64,000 nucleotides of DNA, from the NCBI RefSeq assembly GCF_900095025.1, contig NZ_FMBK01000012.1:1-64000 (forward strand), read 5' to 3'. Shown in pieces: positions 26,983-37,174 of this stretch (positions within the stretch are counted from its first letter, which is position 1; each line of letters opens with the position of its first letter). The notes below the pieces were generated by a model, which saw only the letters and a program-made list of their open reading frames with translations, was not told the origin of the DNA and ran no database searches. Position numbers and translations under genes: made by a program. This DNA is from Acinetobacter albensis (GTDB lineage: Bacteria; Pseudomonadota; Gammaproteobacteria; Pseudomonadales; Moraxellaceae).

Positions 26983-28179
26983 ATGTCTCCTGCTCTCTCT
27001 TCTCCTGAGAATACTCAGCCATTGTGGAATAAGTCATTTATATTATGTTTGGCGAATAATCTCTTCTTATTTGTTTTTTATTTTGCACAAACTACAATTT
27101 TACCAATTTATATTGTCAATGAATTGGGTGGAAGCTTGGCACAAGCGGGCTTAGCCATGACATTATTTATGGCATCTTCGATTGCAGTTCGCCCTTTTAG
27201 TGGATTAATCATTGAAAAATTTGGACGCAAAAAAACGCTTTATGTTTCAGAAGCTTTATTTTGCTTATTTTCTTTTGCCTATTTTTTTGCAGACAACTTA
27301 AGCGTACTTTTAGTGGTTCGTTTTTTACATGGAATCTGGTTTAGTATTTTAACCACAGTGACCGTTCCAATTGCCAATGACTTTATTCCTGAAACACGCA
27401 AAGGCGAAGGAATGGGTTATTTTGTGATGTCTATTAATTTAGGCATTGTCCTCGGGCCATTATTGGGGCTTACGCTGTTGCTATCACTTTCCTACACCGG
27501 CGTAGCAGCTATTCTTGCAGCTATTATCTGTTTAGGTTTTATTTTTTGTTTCATGATTCCGATTCAAAACCCACTCAAGAAAGAATTAGCTTTACACAAA
27601 CCGCGCTTATCTCTAAATGATTTTATGGAAAAGAAAGCCCTGCCTGTTTCGATTATGGCGATGATTATTTCTTTTTCATACGCCAGCATCATGTCATTTA
27701 TTTCTACTTTTACAGAATCTAAAAACTTACTGGCATATGCGAGTTTATTTTTTGTGGTATTTGCAATTTCAATGATGAGTCTGCGTCCGTTTACTGGAAA
27801 AATTTATGATCGTAAAGGACCCAATTATGTGGTGTACCCTGCGATTACCTTGTTCGCAATAGGATTGATTATTTTAAGTCAGATTAACACCGTCACTGGA
27901 TTAATGCTTGCTGCTGTATTCATTGGTATGGGATTTGGCTCAGCTCAGCCCTGTTTACAGACGCTTTCTATTCAACGTTCCCCAAAAGATCGGATTGGAC
28001 ATGCCACGTCAACTTTCTTTACTTGTTATGATTTAGGGATCGCTTTGGGTTCTATTTTATTGGGTCTGGTGATTGCTCACCAAGGTTATAGCTTTGCCTA
28101 TCTGCTCTGTGCATTTATCACAGCACTGAGCTTGGTTTTTTATAAATTATGTGTCGATCGTAAACCCATAATAGTCTAA
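26983..28179 (+). CDS. MFS transporter
   Basis: A 398-residue major facilitator protein with twelve predicted hydrophobic segments. The motif A-like loop FSGLIIEKFGRKKTLYVSEA is between helices 2 and 3, and GKIYDRKGPNYVVYP is its repeat in the second half. The overall character resembles drug or metabolite efflux proteins of the inner membrane, but no substrate can be assigned. It converges on the DAHP synthase gene across a bidirectional terminator. Confidence 0.85.
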   Translation: MSPALSSPENTQPLWNKSFILCLANNLFLFVFYFAQTTILPIYIVNELGGSLAQAGLAMTLFMASSIAVRPFSGLIIEKFGRKKTLYVSEALFCLFSFAYFFADNLSVLLVVRFLHGIWFSILTTVTVPIANDFIPETRKGEGMGYFVMSINLGIVLGPLLGLTLLLSLSYTGVAAILAAIICLGFIFCFMIPIQNPLKKELALHKPRLSLNDFMEKKALPVSIMAMIISFSYASIMSFISTFTESKNLLAYASLFFVVFAISMMSLRPFTGKIYDRKGPNYVVYPAITLFAIGLIILSQINTVTGLMLAAVFIGMGFGSAQPCLQTLSIQRSPKDRIGHATSTFFTCYDLGIALGSILLGLVIAHQGYSFAYLLCAFITALSLVFYKLCVDRKPIIV

Positions 28180-28215
28180 ATATGTCTCGATAAAATATTC
28201 CGCGTAATACAATAA

Positions 28216-28250
28216 AAAAAGCATCCTTCTCAAAATGAAGGATGCTTTTT
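28216..28250. terminator. Bidirectional terminator
   Basis: AAAAAGCATCCTTC and GAAGGATGCTTTTT pair perfectly around a 7-nt loop between the convergent MFS and DAHP synthase genes. Confidence 0.9.
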
Positions 28251-28285
28251 ATAGATTTCAAATGAACTTTAGAAAAATCTAAATC

Positions 28286-29347
28286 CTAAGCACTTCGTTT
28301 TAACGCAGAAGTACGTAATGAATCGGCAATTTCAATTAGAAGCTGTTGGGTTTTATCCCACCCTAAACAACCATCTGTAATGGATTGCCCATAGGTCATC
28401 TTCGATGAAATTTTCTGTTGACCATCATTTAGATGACTTTCCAACATCACACCTCGAACATGGCTAAGTGAACGTTCAGCTACAATGGTTCGTAATACTT
28501 CTGCTTGCAATAAAGGATTTTTATCACTATTGCCATGGCTACAATCAATAACCAAAGCAGGTAATTCAGTTTTCACTTTTTCTTTAATCTTTTCAATTTC
28601 AGTCAAGTGATAATTAGGACCAGCATTAGACCCACGTAAAATCAAATGTGCTTTAGGGTTACCTTCCGATTCTAAAATACACGGCAAACCTGACTGGCTC
28701 ATGCCCATAAATTGATGCGGATGAGAAGCTGACTGAATCGCATCCAAAGCAATTTGAATAGACCCATCAGTACCATTTTTAAAACCAATGCTATAAGGCA
28801 TCTGGCTTGAAATTTCACGATGAATTTGTGATTCACTGGTACGTGCACCAATTGCGCCCCAAGCCAATAAATCATCGAAATATGCCGTTGCCATTGGGCT
28901 TAAAATTTCAGAAGCAATGGGTAATCCCATTTCTATAATTTGAAGATATAACGCACGAGATTTTTCTAATCCCAATTGCATGTTTGAGGACCCATCTAAA
29001 TTTGGATCATATAAAAAACCTTTCCAACCTACGGTAGTCCGAGGTTTTTCAATATAAGTACGCATTACGAAGAAGATTTGATCTGCCACTGTGCTTTGTA
29101 ATTGTTGTAATTTTTTTGCATAGTCTAGTGCAGCAATCGGGTCATGGATTGAACATGGGCCTGTCACAATCATCAAACGTGAGTCGTGACCATCTAAAAT
29201 ATTTTGGATCGTCTGGCGCTGTGCATTAATCTGATGAGCAAGCGTGGAAGACAAAGGCAATTGCGCCTTTAATTGATGAGGCAAACTTAAAATAGTTTCT
29301 TTGGTTGTTGTTGGAATATGTTGTAAAGCAGTATTTAAAGCATTCAT
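28286..29347 (-). CDS. 3-deoxy-7-phosphoheptulonate (DAHP) synthase, class I
   Basis: A 353-residue class I (AroF/G/H type) enzyme that condenses phosphoenolpyruvate and erythrose-4-phosphate, the first step to aromatic amino acids. Typical segments are MIVTGPCSIHDP, MRTYIEKPRTTVGWKGFLYD, GARTSESQIHRE, LILRGSNAGPNY, and VIDCSHGNSDKNP with metal-binding Cys/His residues. Which amino acid inhibits it cannot be read with certainty. AGGAAA precedes the ATG. A two-peptide leader with a terminator lies directly upstream, so expression is probably controlled by aromatic aminoacyl-tRNA supply. Confidence 0.93.
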   Translation of the reverse strand: MNALNTALQHIPTTTKETILSLPHQLKAQLPLSSTLAHQINAQRQTIQNILDGHDSRLMIVTGPCSIHDPIAALDYAKKLQQLQSTVADQIFFVMRTYIEKPRTTVGWKGFLYDPNLDGSSNMQLGLEKSRALYLQIIEMGLPIASEILSPMATAYFDDLLAWGAIGARTSESQIHREISSQMPYSIGFKNGTDGSIQIALDAIQSASHPHQFMGMSQSGLPCILESEGNPKAHLILRGSNAGPNYHLTEIEKIKEKVKTELPALVIDCSHGNSDKNPLLQAEVLRTIVAERSLSHVRGVMLESHLNDGQQKISSKMTYGQSITDGCLGWDKTQQLLIEIADSLRTSALKRSA

Positions 29348-29360
29348 GGGACTTTCCTAG

Positions 29361-29376
29361 GGACTTCTTTGAGTCC
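29361..29376 (-). promoter_or_regulatory. Small hairpin next to the DAHP synthase ribosome site
   Basis: GGACT and AGTCC pair around six bases, ending three bases before the AGGAAA ribosome site of the enzyme. It lies after the second leader ORF and could couple its translation to that of the enzyme. Confidence 0.4.
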
Positions 29377-29382
29377 AATCTT

Positions 29383-29478
29383 TTATTTGAGCGACATGGG
29401 TCTAATGGATTGCGTCATCATTTGACTAAAGTAAAACCAAAAAAAGTTACCCAAGTATGAATAGTTAAATATTTGCAT
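29383..29478 (-). CDS. Second aromatic-rich leader peptide, 31 aa
   Basis: ATG 29478 is preceded by GGAG with seven-base spacing, a strong ribosome site. The peptide contains a dense aromatic stretch, NYSYLGNFFWFYF (residues 5-17), and the stop lies 35 bases before the DAHP synthase ATG. It is downstream of the leader terminator, so it is made only when transcription reads through or from a closer promoter. I infer a regulatory peptide acting on translation of the enzyme. A chance ORF is possible, but the ribosome site and composition argue against that. Confidence 0.65.
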   Translation of the reverse strand: MQIFNYSYLGNFFWFYFSQMMTQSIRPMSLK

Positions 29479-29510
29479 GAGATTACTCCAAAATATAAAA
29501 AATAAAGCAT

Positions 29511-29541
29511 AAAAAAACCTGATCAGGGTTGCCGATCAGGT
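29511..29541 (-). terminator. Leader terminator (attenuator) upstream of DAHP synthase
   Basis: On the minus strand ACCTGATC and GATCAGGT pair around GGCAACCCT and are followed by TTTTTTT. The loop contains GGCAACC, which can instead pair with GGTTGCC at 29554-29560. The terminator can therefore be prevented by an alternative fold. Confidence 0.85.
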
Positions 29542-29552
29542 ATTAACTGGGT

Positions 29553-29601
29553 GGGCAACCATTTCTTGCCCGAACGCGTTCAGGCAATTATCTAAATTGC
29601 C
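29553..29601 (-). promoter_or_regulatory. Competing leader hairpins (pause and antiterminator)
   Basis: Hairpin 1 (29583-29601) pairs GGCAATT with AATTGCC and overlaps the end of leader peptide 1. Hairpin 2 (29553-29571) pairs GGGCAA with TTGCCC. The GGTTGCC arm can also pair with the terminator loop. AATGGTTGC (29555-29563) can also pair with GCAACCATT inside the leader coding region (29628-29636). These folds exclude each other, the classic attenuation layout. Confidence 0.7.
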
Positions 29602-29644
29602 AAAAGTAATAAGTCGCGTTACGAAGTAATGGTTGCTTTAACAT
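29588..29644 (-). CDS. Aromatic leader peptide, 18 aa
   Basis: The ORF encodes MLKQPLLRNATYYFWQFR and stops at 29588-29590 inside the first leader hairpin. Five of its last seven residues are Tyr, Tyr, Phe, Trp and Phe. It starts about 28 bases after the predicted transcription start, and a terminator follows about 50 bases after its stop, the normal spacing of attenuator peptides. A ribosome stalled at the aromatic codons would cover the first hairpin arm and favour the antiterminator. The gene controlled is the DAHP synthase, which fits a signal made of all three aromatic amino acids. Confidence 0.82.
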   Translation of the reverse strand: MLKQPLLRNATYYFWQFR

Positions 29645-29678
29645 CTTTATTTCTTCAAAAAATATATGTCTATACTTT

Positions 29679-29707
29679 AAAATACGCGTTATTGATGACT
29701 TTGACAA
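29679..29707 (-). promoter_or_regulatory. Promoter of the DAHP synthase leader
   Basis: On the minus strand TTGTCA (29702-29707) and TATTTT (29679-29684) are separated by 17 bases. Transcription would start near 29672, giving a 5' leader of about 325 bases before the enzyme. Confidence 0.65.
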
Positions 29708-30295
29708 GCGCTTCTTAAAAAATAAGTTTCTGACTGAAAATACCAAATCTATCCGGAACGAATTACTTTTCTAAATAATTCCCTTCCTTCTTAGCATATT
29801 TTTATTTATCCAAAGTGAATAGATTGAATTCCATTTACTCTTTTTATTTTTCATTTTATAAAATACTCGGCCCTAATAATATTTAATTAATAACATTATA
29901 AAACAGTACCTTAATAATCAATTAAAAATTTAAATCTTAACTTATTTACAAAAAGAAACAATTTAACAGTTTACGACTCTCCACCAAAAACAAAACTTTA
30001 TTTTATATATATCATTAATTTATGTTATAAATAATTTTTTTAATACACCAATATTACGATATACGTAATTAAATTATGTATTGAATAATTATTTCACCTT
30101 GTTATCATGAAAAAATGTAGTGTCTTTCTCGTGTTCCGAGATACTTTTAAGCAATAGCTGAGACGAGAAAGACAGAATCAGACAAACGGATTTGTCATAA
30201 AAATTTAAATCATTGCTATGGCTTATTCGTTTGTTTAATGATCAAAAAATTTAAAAAGTGGGCAATAGGATTGCTTGAAAAAATGAGGATGTTGT
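29708..30295. other. AT-rich gap upstream of HPP dioxygenase with a structured 5' region
   Basis: Most of this gap is AT-rich without genes. From 30121 on it becomes structured. TGTCTTTCTCGT (30121-30132) and ACGAGAAAGACA (30163-30174) form a perfect 12-bp inverted repeat around 30 bases. ACAAACG (30182-30188) pairs with CGTTTGT (30228-30234) further down. This may be an untranslated leader or an operator region of the tyrosine-degradation gene. Confidence 0.5.
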
Positions 30296-31357
30296 ATGAA
30301 TAAGCTAGCGAACCCATTAGAACTCTGTGGATTTGAATTTATTGAATTCGTATCTAAGGATGGAGATCTAGACGAAATTTTTCAAACGATAGGTTTCACG
30401 CAAGTCGCTAAGCATAAATCAAAAAATGTGTATTTATGGCGTCAAGGCAATATCAATATTATTCTCAATTATCAACCTGAATCATATGCAGCATACTTTT
30501 TTAAAGAACATGGCCCTTCTGCCTGTGCTATGGGATTTAGAACCAAAGATGCAGCCAAAGCATTTAATCAAGCCATTCAATTGGGTGCTGAACCGATTTA
30601 TTCAAAAATTGGCCCCATGGAGCTGAATATTCCAGCAATTAAAGGCATTGGTGGTTCACCTATTTTCTTGGTCGATCGTGATATTTATCAAAGTGATTTT
30701 ATTTTCTTTAACGATGTGCCCTTAAATCCAGTTGGAACAGGCTTAAAAGAGATCGATCATTTAACCCATAATGTCTATAAAGGTCGTATGCAATATTGGG
30801 CAGATTTTTATGAAAATATTTTCAATTTTCAGGAAGTTCGCTATTTCGATATTAAAGGTGAATATACGGGTTTAACTTCAAAAGCCCTCACAGCACCAGA
30901 TGGAAAAATCCGTATTCCATTGAATGAAGATTCAGACAAAGGAAATGGTCAAATTGCCGAATTTTTAAATGATTTTAATGGTGAAGGCATTCAACATATT
31001 GCATTTATTACTGATGACTTAATTGGTACATGGGACAAATTAAAAGCATTGGGTGCGAAATTTATGACTCCACCACCGCAAACCTACTATGAAATGTTGC
31101 CAGAACGTTTACCTAATCATGGCGAGCCTACTGAAGAATTGCAAAAGCGTGGCATTTTACTTGATGGCAATACGCAAAATGATGACAAGCGCCTATTGTT
31201 GCAAATATTTTCTGAAAATATGTTAGGTCCTGTATTTTTTGAATTTATTCAACGTAAAGATGATGATGGTTTTGGTGAAGGAAACTTCAAGGCTTTATTT
31301 GAATCCATTGAGCGTGATCAAATTAAACGTGGTGTTTTAGATATTTCCAACGCTTAG
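30296..31357 (+). CDS. hppD: 4-hydroxyphenylpyruvate dioxygenase
   Basis: A 353-residue non-heme iron dioxygenase that converts 4-hydroxyphenylpyruvate to homogentisate in tyrosine degradation. The three iron ligands lie in [19 protein letters not shown] and [18 protein letters not shown]. The N- and C-terminal vicinal-oxygen-chelate domains are complete. A GAGG ribosome site precedes the ATG. Downstream in the same direction are the AroP permease and an aromatic aminotransferase, so uptake, transamination and ring oxidation of tyrosine are encoded together. The gap of about 180 bp to aroP may hold its own promoter. Confidence 0.94.
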   Translation: MNKLANPLELCGFEFIEFVSKDGDLDEIFQTIGFTQVAKHKSKNVYLWRQGNINIILNYQPESYAAYFFKEHGPSACAMGFRTKDAAKAFNQAIQLGAEPIYSKIGPMELNIPAIKGIGGSPIFLVDRDIYQSDFIFFNDVPLNPVGTGLKEIDHLTHNVYKGRMQYWADFYENIFNFQEVRYFDIKGEYTGLTSKALTAPDGKIRIPLNEDSDKGNGQIAEFLNDFNGEGIQHIAFITDDLIGTWDKLKALGAKFMTPPPQTYYEMLPERLPNHGEPTEELQKRGILLDGNTQNDDKRLLLQIFSENMLGPVFFEFIQRKDDDGFGEGNFKALFESIERDQIKRGVLDISNA

Positions 31358-31540
31358 TTGCACGATTATAAATCAATTTTCTTATGCATTTGAGCTGTTC
31401 GGTGCATAAGAAACTCAGCTTTAATATAAAATATTGTTAATAAAATTTCTGATATTGCTCTGATGATTTAATAACATCATTATTTTAAAATATTAATCAT
31501 GATCGAGTGAGCACTATCTCAACAGGGATGAAGATAGAAG

Positions 31541-32941
31541 ATGCAGCAAATTGAACAAGGAAACCTCAAAAAAGGTTTAAGTAACCGTCACATCCAACTA
31601 ATTGCACTGGGTGGCTCTATTGGAACAGGTTTATTTCTTGGTATTGCCCAGACCATTAAACTTGCTGGCCCTTCCGTTATTTTAGGTTATGCCATTGCTG
31701 GGCTTATTGCTTTTTTAATGATGCGCCAATTGGGAGAAATGATTGTAGAAGAACCTGTAAGTGGTTCTTTTAGCCATTTTGCTTACAAATATTGGGGCAA
31801 ATTTGCTGGCTTTATGTCTGGCTGGAATTATTGGGTGCTGAATATTTTGGTCTGTATGGCCGAATTAAGCGCGATTGGTTTATATATTCATTATTGGTGG
31901 CCTGAAATTCCAACTTGGGTTTCAGCACTGGGATTCTTTATTTTCATTAACTTAATTAATCTTTTACATGTCAAGTTATTTGGTGAAATGGAATTTTGGT
32001 TAGCCATTATTAAAGTTCTAGCGATTGTTGCCATGATTGCTTTTGGCAGCTATTTACTGGCGACTGGCAGTGGTGGTACACAATCTAATTTACACAACTT
32101 ATGGGCACTCGGCGGATTTTTTCCCAATGGTGTCATGGGCCTTGTGATGGCGATGGCCATGATTATGTTTGCATTTGGTGGAATTGAACTGGTCGGAATT
32201 GCGGCGGCAGAAACAGACAATCCACAAAAAACCTTACCCAAAGCAGTCAATCAAATCGTCTATCGTGTCCTTTTATTTTATATCCTGAGTTTGGTCATTA
32301 TTTTATCGCTGTACCCTTGGAACCAAATGGCGCAAGGCGGCAGTCCTTTTGTACTTATTTTTGATTCTTTGGGCAGTCAAACGGTAGCAACCATTTTAAA
32401 TTTTGTGGTATTAACTGCGGCTGTTTCGGTTTATAACAGCACCAATTATTGCACCAGTCGCATGTTGCTCGGTTTAGCTCAACAAGGTAATGCACCTCAA
32501 TTTTTAAGTAAAATTAATCGACGCGGTATCCCTGTCAATGCGGTTATGGTTTCGGCATTTTTTACGCTCATGTGTGTACTCATTAATTATCTTTTTCCTG
32601 AAAAAGCATTTAACCTGCTCATGATGTTAGTGGTTGCTGCGATTGTGATTAACTGGGTGGTCATTTCGTACACACATTTAAAATTTAAGAAGCATATGAT
32701 TTCAATTCATGCTCCTACACAGTTTCCAAGTATTGCCTATCCTTTCACTAACTATTTATGCATTATATTTATGTGCGGTATTTTGCTGATTATGAGCCAC
32801 ACTCCGGACATGCGTATTGCAGTCATGATGATACCTGTTTGGATTTCAGTGCTTTTAGTGGCTTATTTTTTCAAAAATAAAAAAATAACAGCCAATCAGT
32901 TGGCATTAAAAGATAAAATGCGCTCTATAACCAAAGCTTGA
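31541..32941 (+). CDS. aroP: Aromatic amino acid permease
   Basis: A 466-residue amino acid-polyamine-organocation permease with twelve hydrophobic segments. The N-terminal [20 protein letters not shown] and [20 protein letters not shown] are highly similar to AroP/PheP. It would import Phe, Tyr and Trp with protons. It lies between the dioxygenase and aminotransferase genes, which supports aromatic substrates. Related permeases of this subgroup can carry proline or other amino acids, so specificity is inferred. Confidence 0.87.
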   Translation: MQQIEQGNLKKGLSNRHIQLIALGGSIGTGLFLGIAQTIKLAGPSVILGYAIAGLIAFLMMRQLGEMIVEEPVSGSFSHFAYKYWGKFAGFMSGWNYWVLNILVCMAELSAIGLYIHYWWPEIPTWVSALGFFIFINLINLLHVKLFGEMEFWLAIIKVLAIVAMIAFGSYLLATGSGGTQSNLHNLWALGGFFPNGVMGLVMAMAMIMFAFGGIELVGIAAAETDNPQKTLPKAVNQIVYRVLLFYILSLVIILSLYPWNQMAQGGSPFVLIFDSLGSQTVATILNFVVLTAAVSVYNSTNYCTSRMLLGLAQQGNAPQFLSKINRRGIPVNAVMVSAFFTLMCVLINYLFPEKAFNLLMMLVVAAIVINWVVISYTHLKFKKHMISIHAPTQFPSIAYPFTNYLCIIFMCGILLIMSHTPDMRIAVMMIPVWISVLLVAYFFKNKKITANQLALKDKMRSITKA

Positions 32942-32973
32942 TTTGTTTACTACATACAACGAAGGATGTTTTC

Positions 32974-34194
32974 ATGTTCCAACATGTTGATACTTATGCA
33001 GGTGATCCGATTCTTTCTTTAATGGAAGAGTTTGGCAAAGATGAACGGACACAAAAAGTTAATTTAAGTATTGGGCTGTATTACAACGAGGAAAATATTG
33101 TTCCTCAGTTAAATGCGGTTAAAACTGCGTATCAAAATATTGAAGCCAATAATGATCAGGTAAAACTGTATTTACCTATGGATGGTTTGAAATCCTATAA
33201 TCAAGCCACTCAACTGCTACTCTTAGGTCAAGATAGTTCTGCGCGTCGTGATGGTCGTGCGGTGACCATTCAAACTTTAGGTGGTTCTGGTGCGCTGAAA
33301 GTAGGTGCAGACTTTTTAAAGAAATATTTTCCTCATTCTGATCTTTGGGTCAGCCAACCGACGTGGGAAAACCATATCGCCATCTTTAATGGTGCTGGTA
33401 TTCAGACTCATTTTTATCCTTATTTTGATGCAGAAACCAATGGTGTGAATGTTACTGCAATGTTGGAAACATTAACGACACTTCCTGCAAAAAGTATTGT
33501 GTTGCTACACCCTTGTTGCCATAACCCAACGGGTGCAGACTTAATGCCTGCTGAATGGGATCAGGTCATTGAAGTATTAAAAAAACAAGATCTTATTCCA
33601 TTCTTGGATATTGCTTATCAAGGTTTTGGTCAAGGTTTAGAGCAAGATGCTTATGCCATCCGAGCTTTAGATCAATCAGGTATGAATTTTATTGTCAGTA
33701 ATTCATTCTCTAAAATTTTCTCACTCTATGGTGAGCGCATTGGTGGTTTAACTTTTGTTTGCGATGAACAAAGCACTGCTCAAAAAGTTTTAGGTCAATT
33801 AAAAGCAACAGTGCGTCGTATTTACTCAAGCCCTCCAACTACGGGTGCTTTGTTAGTCAATAATGTCCTAAATGATGCAAAGCTTACTGCTCAATGGCAA
33901 GCTGAGCTGACCGAAATGCGTGAACGTATTATTAAAATGCGTCATTTGTTAAATAAGAAATTAAGCCAAGCTTTGCCTGAACGTGACTTTAGTTATTTGG
34001 TTAAACAACAAGGAATGTTTAGCTATACAGGTTTAACAGCAGAACAAGTCGATATTTTAAAAGATCAATACGGCATTTATTTACTGCGCAGTGGTCGTAT
34101 GTGTGCCGCAGGTCTAAATTTGAGTAATATTGATTATGTGGCCAATTCTGTTGCTGAAGTGATTAAAGCGACAGCACATCAAGCTATCGCTTAA
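32974..34194 (+). CDS. tyrB: Aromatic amino acid aminotransferase
   Basis: A 406-residue class I PLP aminotransferase that transaminates Tyr, Phe or Asp with 2-oxoglutarate. The PLP lysine is in [28 protein letters not shown] and the C-terminal [13 protein letters not shown] with [11 protein letters not shown] match the AspC/TyrB subgroup. ATG 32974 follows GAAGGA; the frame is open further upstream to overlap the permease stop. In this operon it should convert tyrosine to 4-hydroxyphenylpyruvate, the substrate of the upstream dioxygenase. Confidence 0.9.
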   Translation: MFQHVDTYAGDPILSLMEEFGKDERTQKVNLSIGLYYNEENIVPQLNAVKTAYQNIEANNDQVKLYLPMDGLKSYNQATQLLLLGQDSSARRDGRAVTIQTLGGSGALKVGADFLKKYFPHSDLWVSQPTWENHIAIFNGAGIQTHFYPYFDAETNGVNVTAMLETLTTLPAKSIVLLHPCCHNPTGADLMPAEWDQVIEVLKKQDLIPFLDIAYQGFGQGLEQDAYAIRALDQSGMNFIVSNSFSKIFSLYGERIGGLTFVCDEQSTAQKVLGQLKATVRRIYSSPPTTGALLVNNVLNDAKLTAQWQAELTEMRERIIKMRHLLNKKLSQALPERDFSYLVKQQGMFSYTGLTAEQVDILKDQYGIYLLRSGRMCAAGLNLSNIDYVANSVAEVIKATAHQAIA

Positions 34195-34205
34195 ATATGA
34201 ATAAT

Positions 34206-34234
34206 AAAAAAACGGGCTAATTGCCCGTTTTTTT
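34206..34234. terminator. Bidirectional terminator
   Basis: A run of A, then CGGGC, TAATT, GCCCG and a run of T. It separates the convergent aminotransferase and alcohol dehydrogenase genes. Confidence 0.9.
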
Positions 34235-34253
34235 ATTTTAAATGATGACTAAA

Positions 34254-35387
<1,134 letters not shown>

Positions 35388-35507
35388 TCAGTTTTTAAAA
35401 AAATGAGTTTTTTAACAGATGAGCTACATTAACCGTTTTTTATTATAAGATTCAACCTTTAACAACATGATAATATCCAGTGATAACAGGATGACCTCAT
35501 AATAATC

Positions 35508-37061
35508 ATGCACTTCAGACTTTCGATTCAAGCTGCCTTATTTTTATTTTTAGTCATGATACTGACAGGATGCAGTTTGCCTATGAATGACTCCAAGAAA
35601 CAAGCGCCTATTTCGATTCATGCCAAACATTGGTTAAATGGTTCAAACGTCGATGAGCAAATGGCTCAAGGTTTAACTGCTTATTTAGCTTTGGACGATG
35701 CTTTTATCAGTATTGCCTCAAGACTCTATTTGATCAATCAAGCTCAGCATAACCTCGATTTACAATATTACATTTGGGAAAATGATTCGATTGGGCAATT
35801 AATGTTGGCTGAACTGTTAAAAGCTGCAGATCGTGGCGTTAAAGTTCGTTTATTAATTGATGATCAAAATGGAACTCAACTGGATGCAACGTTAAAACAA
35901 CTGGCTTATCATCCCAACTTTGAAATTAAGTTGTTTAACCCTTATAAATTTCGAACATTTCGGGTCATGGATTATCTATTTCGTTTCAGCAAAGTTAATC
36001 ACCGTATGCACAATAAATTGATTATTGCAGATGGTGCAATTGCGGTAACAGGGGGACGAAATATTAGCCGAGAATACTTCGATGCCAGTGACAATTTTCA
36101 ATTTACCGATATGGATATACTGTTTTATGGCACTGCCGTTGAACATGCCAATACCGTTTTCCATGATTTTTGGAATGATGATTTAAGTTATTCGTCAACT
36201 CAACTTTTGGGAAATGGCAATCAAGCTCAATTTAATAAATTACAGCAATATTATAAATTGACAGCTTTACAAAAAGACCAGTTAAAAAAGCGCTTAGAAT
36301 TGGCAGAAAAACAGGTAAATGATCATCTAAAGGCACGTCCTGTGCATTGGGCAAAAGCACATTTTGTGGCTGACTCACCCGCTAAAATTCGAGGGAATGC
36401 TGTAAATCAGCAGCTGATTTATCACCAAATGATCAATATCATGGGTGAACCTAAACAGCAGCTCGAGTTAGTTTCAGCCTATTTTGTACCCACTCAAAAA
36501 GGTACAGATTATTTAACTCAACTTTCAAAGAATCAGGTCAAGGTTCGAGTACTGACCAATTCTTTTGTCGCCAATGATGTTGCCTTGGTACATGCATTTT
36601 ATAAAAAATATCGTCATGATTTACTCAAAAGTGGCGTTAAACTCTACGAATTTAAGCCCTATATCGAACGTAATAAACGCACATGGTATGAAGTGGTCAC
36701 CGGTAATGTTATTCCTGCTAAAGGTAAAAACAGCTCGAGTTTACACGCCAAATTCTTCGACCTTGATGGTAAAGTTTTTATTGGTTCATTTAACTTTGAT
36801 CCGCGTTCAGTTCATTTAAATACTGAAGTAGGATTAGTTATAGAATCTGAAGTGTTACAGCAAAGAATTTCGACTTCTTTAGATCAGTACTTACCTCAAG
36901 TCGCTTATGAACTCAAACTCAATAAACAGGGTGAAATAATTTGGTTAGATCATCAAAAAGATGGCTCGATCATTGAATTTAAACATGATCCAGAAACCAC
37001 AAAATTTCAACGTTTTTCAATGAAAGTTGTCTCTTATCTGCCAATTGAATGGATGATGTAA
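35508..37061 (+). CDS. Phospholipase D-like lipoprotein (cardiolipin synthase family)
   Basis: A 517-residue protein with a lipoprotein signal (lipobox LTGC, Cys22). Two HKD catalytic motifs are intact: HRMHNKLIIADGAIAVTGGR and SLHAKFFDLDGKVFIGSFNF. The domain layout resembles ClsC/YmdC-type cardiolipin synthases and other PLD lipases, which transfer phosphatidyl groups. The lipid anchor would place it at the membrane facing the periplasm. No partner such as ymdB is next to it. Confidence 0.85.
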   Translation: MHFRLSIQAALFLFLVMILTGCSLPMNDSKKQAPISIHAKHWLNGSNVDEQMAQGLTAYLALDDAFISIASRLYLINQAQHNLDLQYYIWENDSIGQLMLAELLKAADRGVKVRLLIDDQNGTQLDATLKQLAYHPNFEIKLFNPYKFRTFRVMDYLFRFSKVNHRMHNKLIIADGAIAVTGGRNISREYFDASDNFQFTDMDILFYGTAVEHANTVFHDFWNDDLSYSSTQLLGNGNQAQFNKLQQYYKLTALQKDQLKKRLELAEKQVNDHLKARPVHWAKAHFVADSPAKIRGNAVNQQLIYHQMINIMGEPKQQLELVSAYFVPTQKGTDYLTQLSKNQVKVRVLTNSFVANDVALVHAFYKKYRHDLLKSGVKLYEFKPYIERNKRTWYEVVTGNVIPAKGKNSSSLHAKFFDLDGKVFIGSFNFDPRSVHLNTEVGLVIESEVLQQRISTSLDQYLPQVAYELKLNKQGEIIWLDHQKDGSIIEFKHDPETTKFQRFSMKVVSYLPIEWMM

Positions 37062-37174
37062 TGACAAGATAATGACAATTAAGATTAAAACATTACATTT
37101 CTATCTGACTGGTTATTTTCACAGTGTAGTTCTAGAATGATTTTTTATAGTTTTTCTCATTGAGAATTATTGTA

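Noticed and set aside
26885..27154. 89-codon plus-strand ORF before the MFS gene
   Set aside because: It overlaps the start of the MFS transporter in another frame and has no protein-like features; the MFS frame is clearly the real one.
29511..29541. Stand-alone small RNA ending at this terminator
   Set aside because: A leader peptide with aromatic codons and alternative pairings, directly upstream of an aromatic biosynthesis gene, fits attenuation better. The short terminated transcript would still exist as its product.
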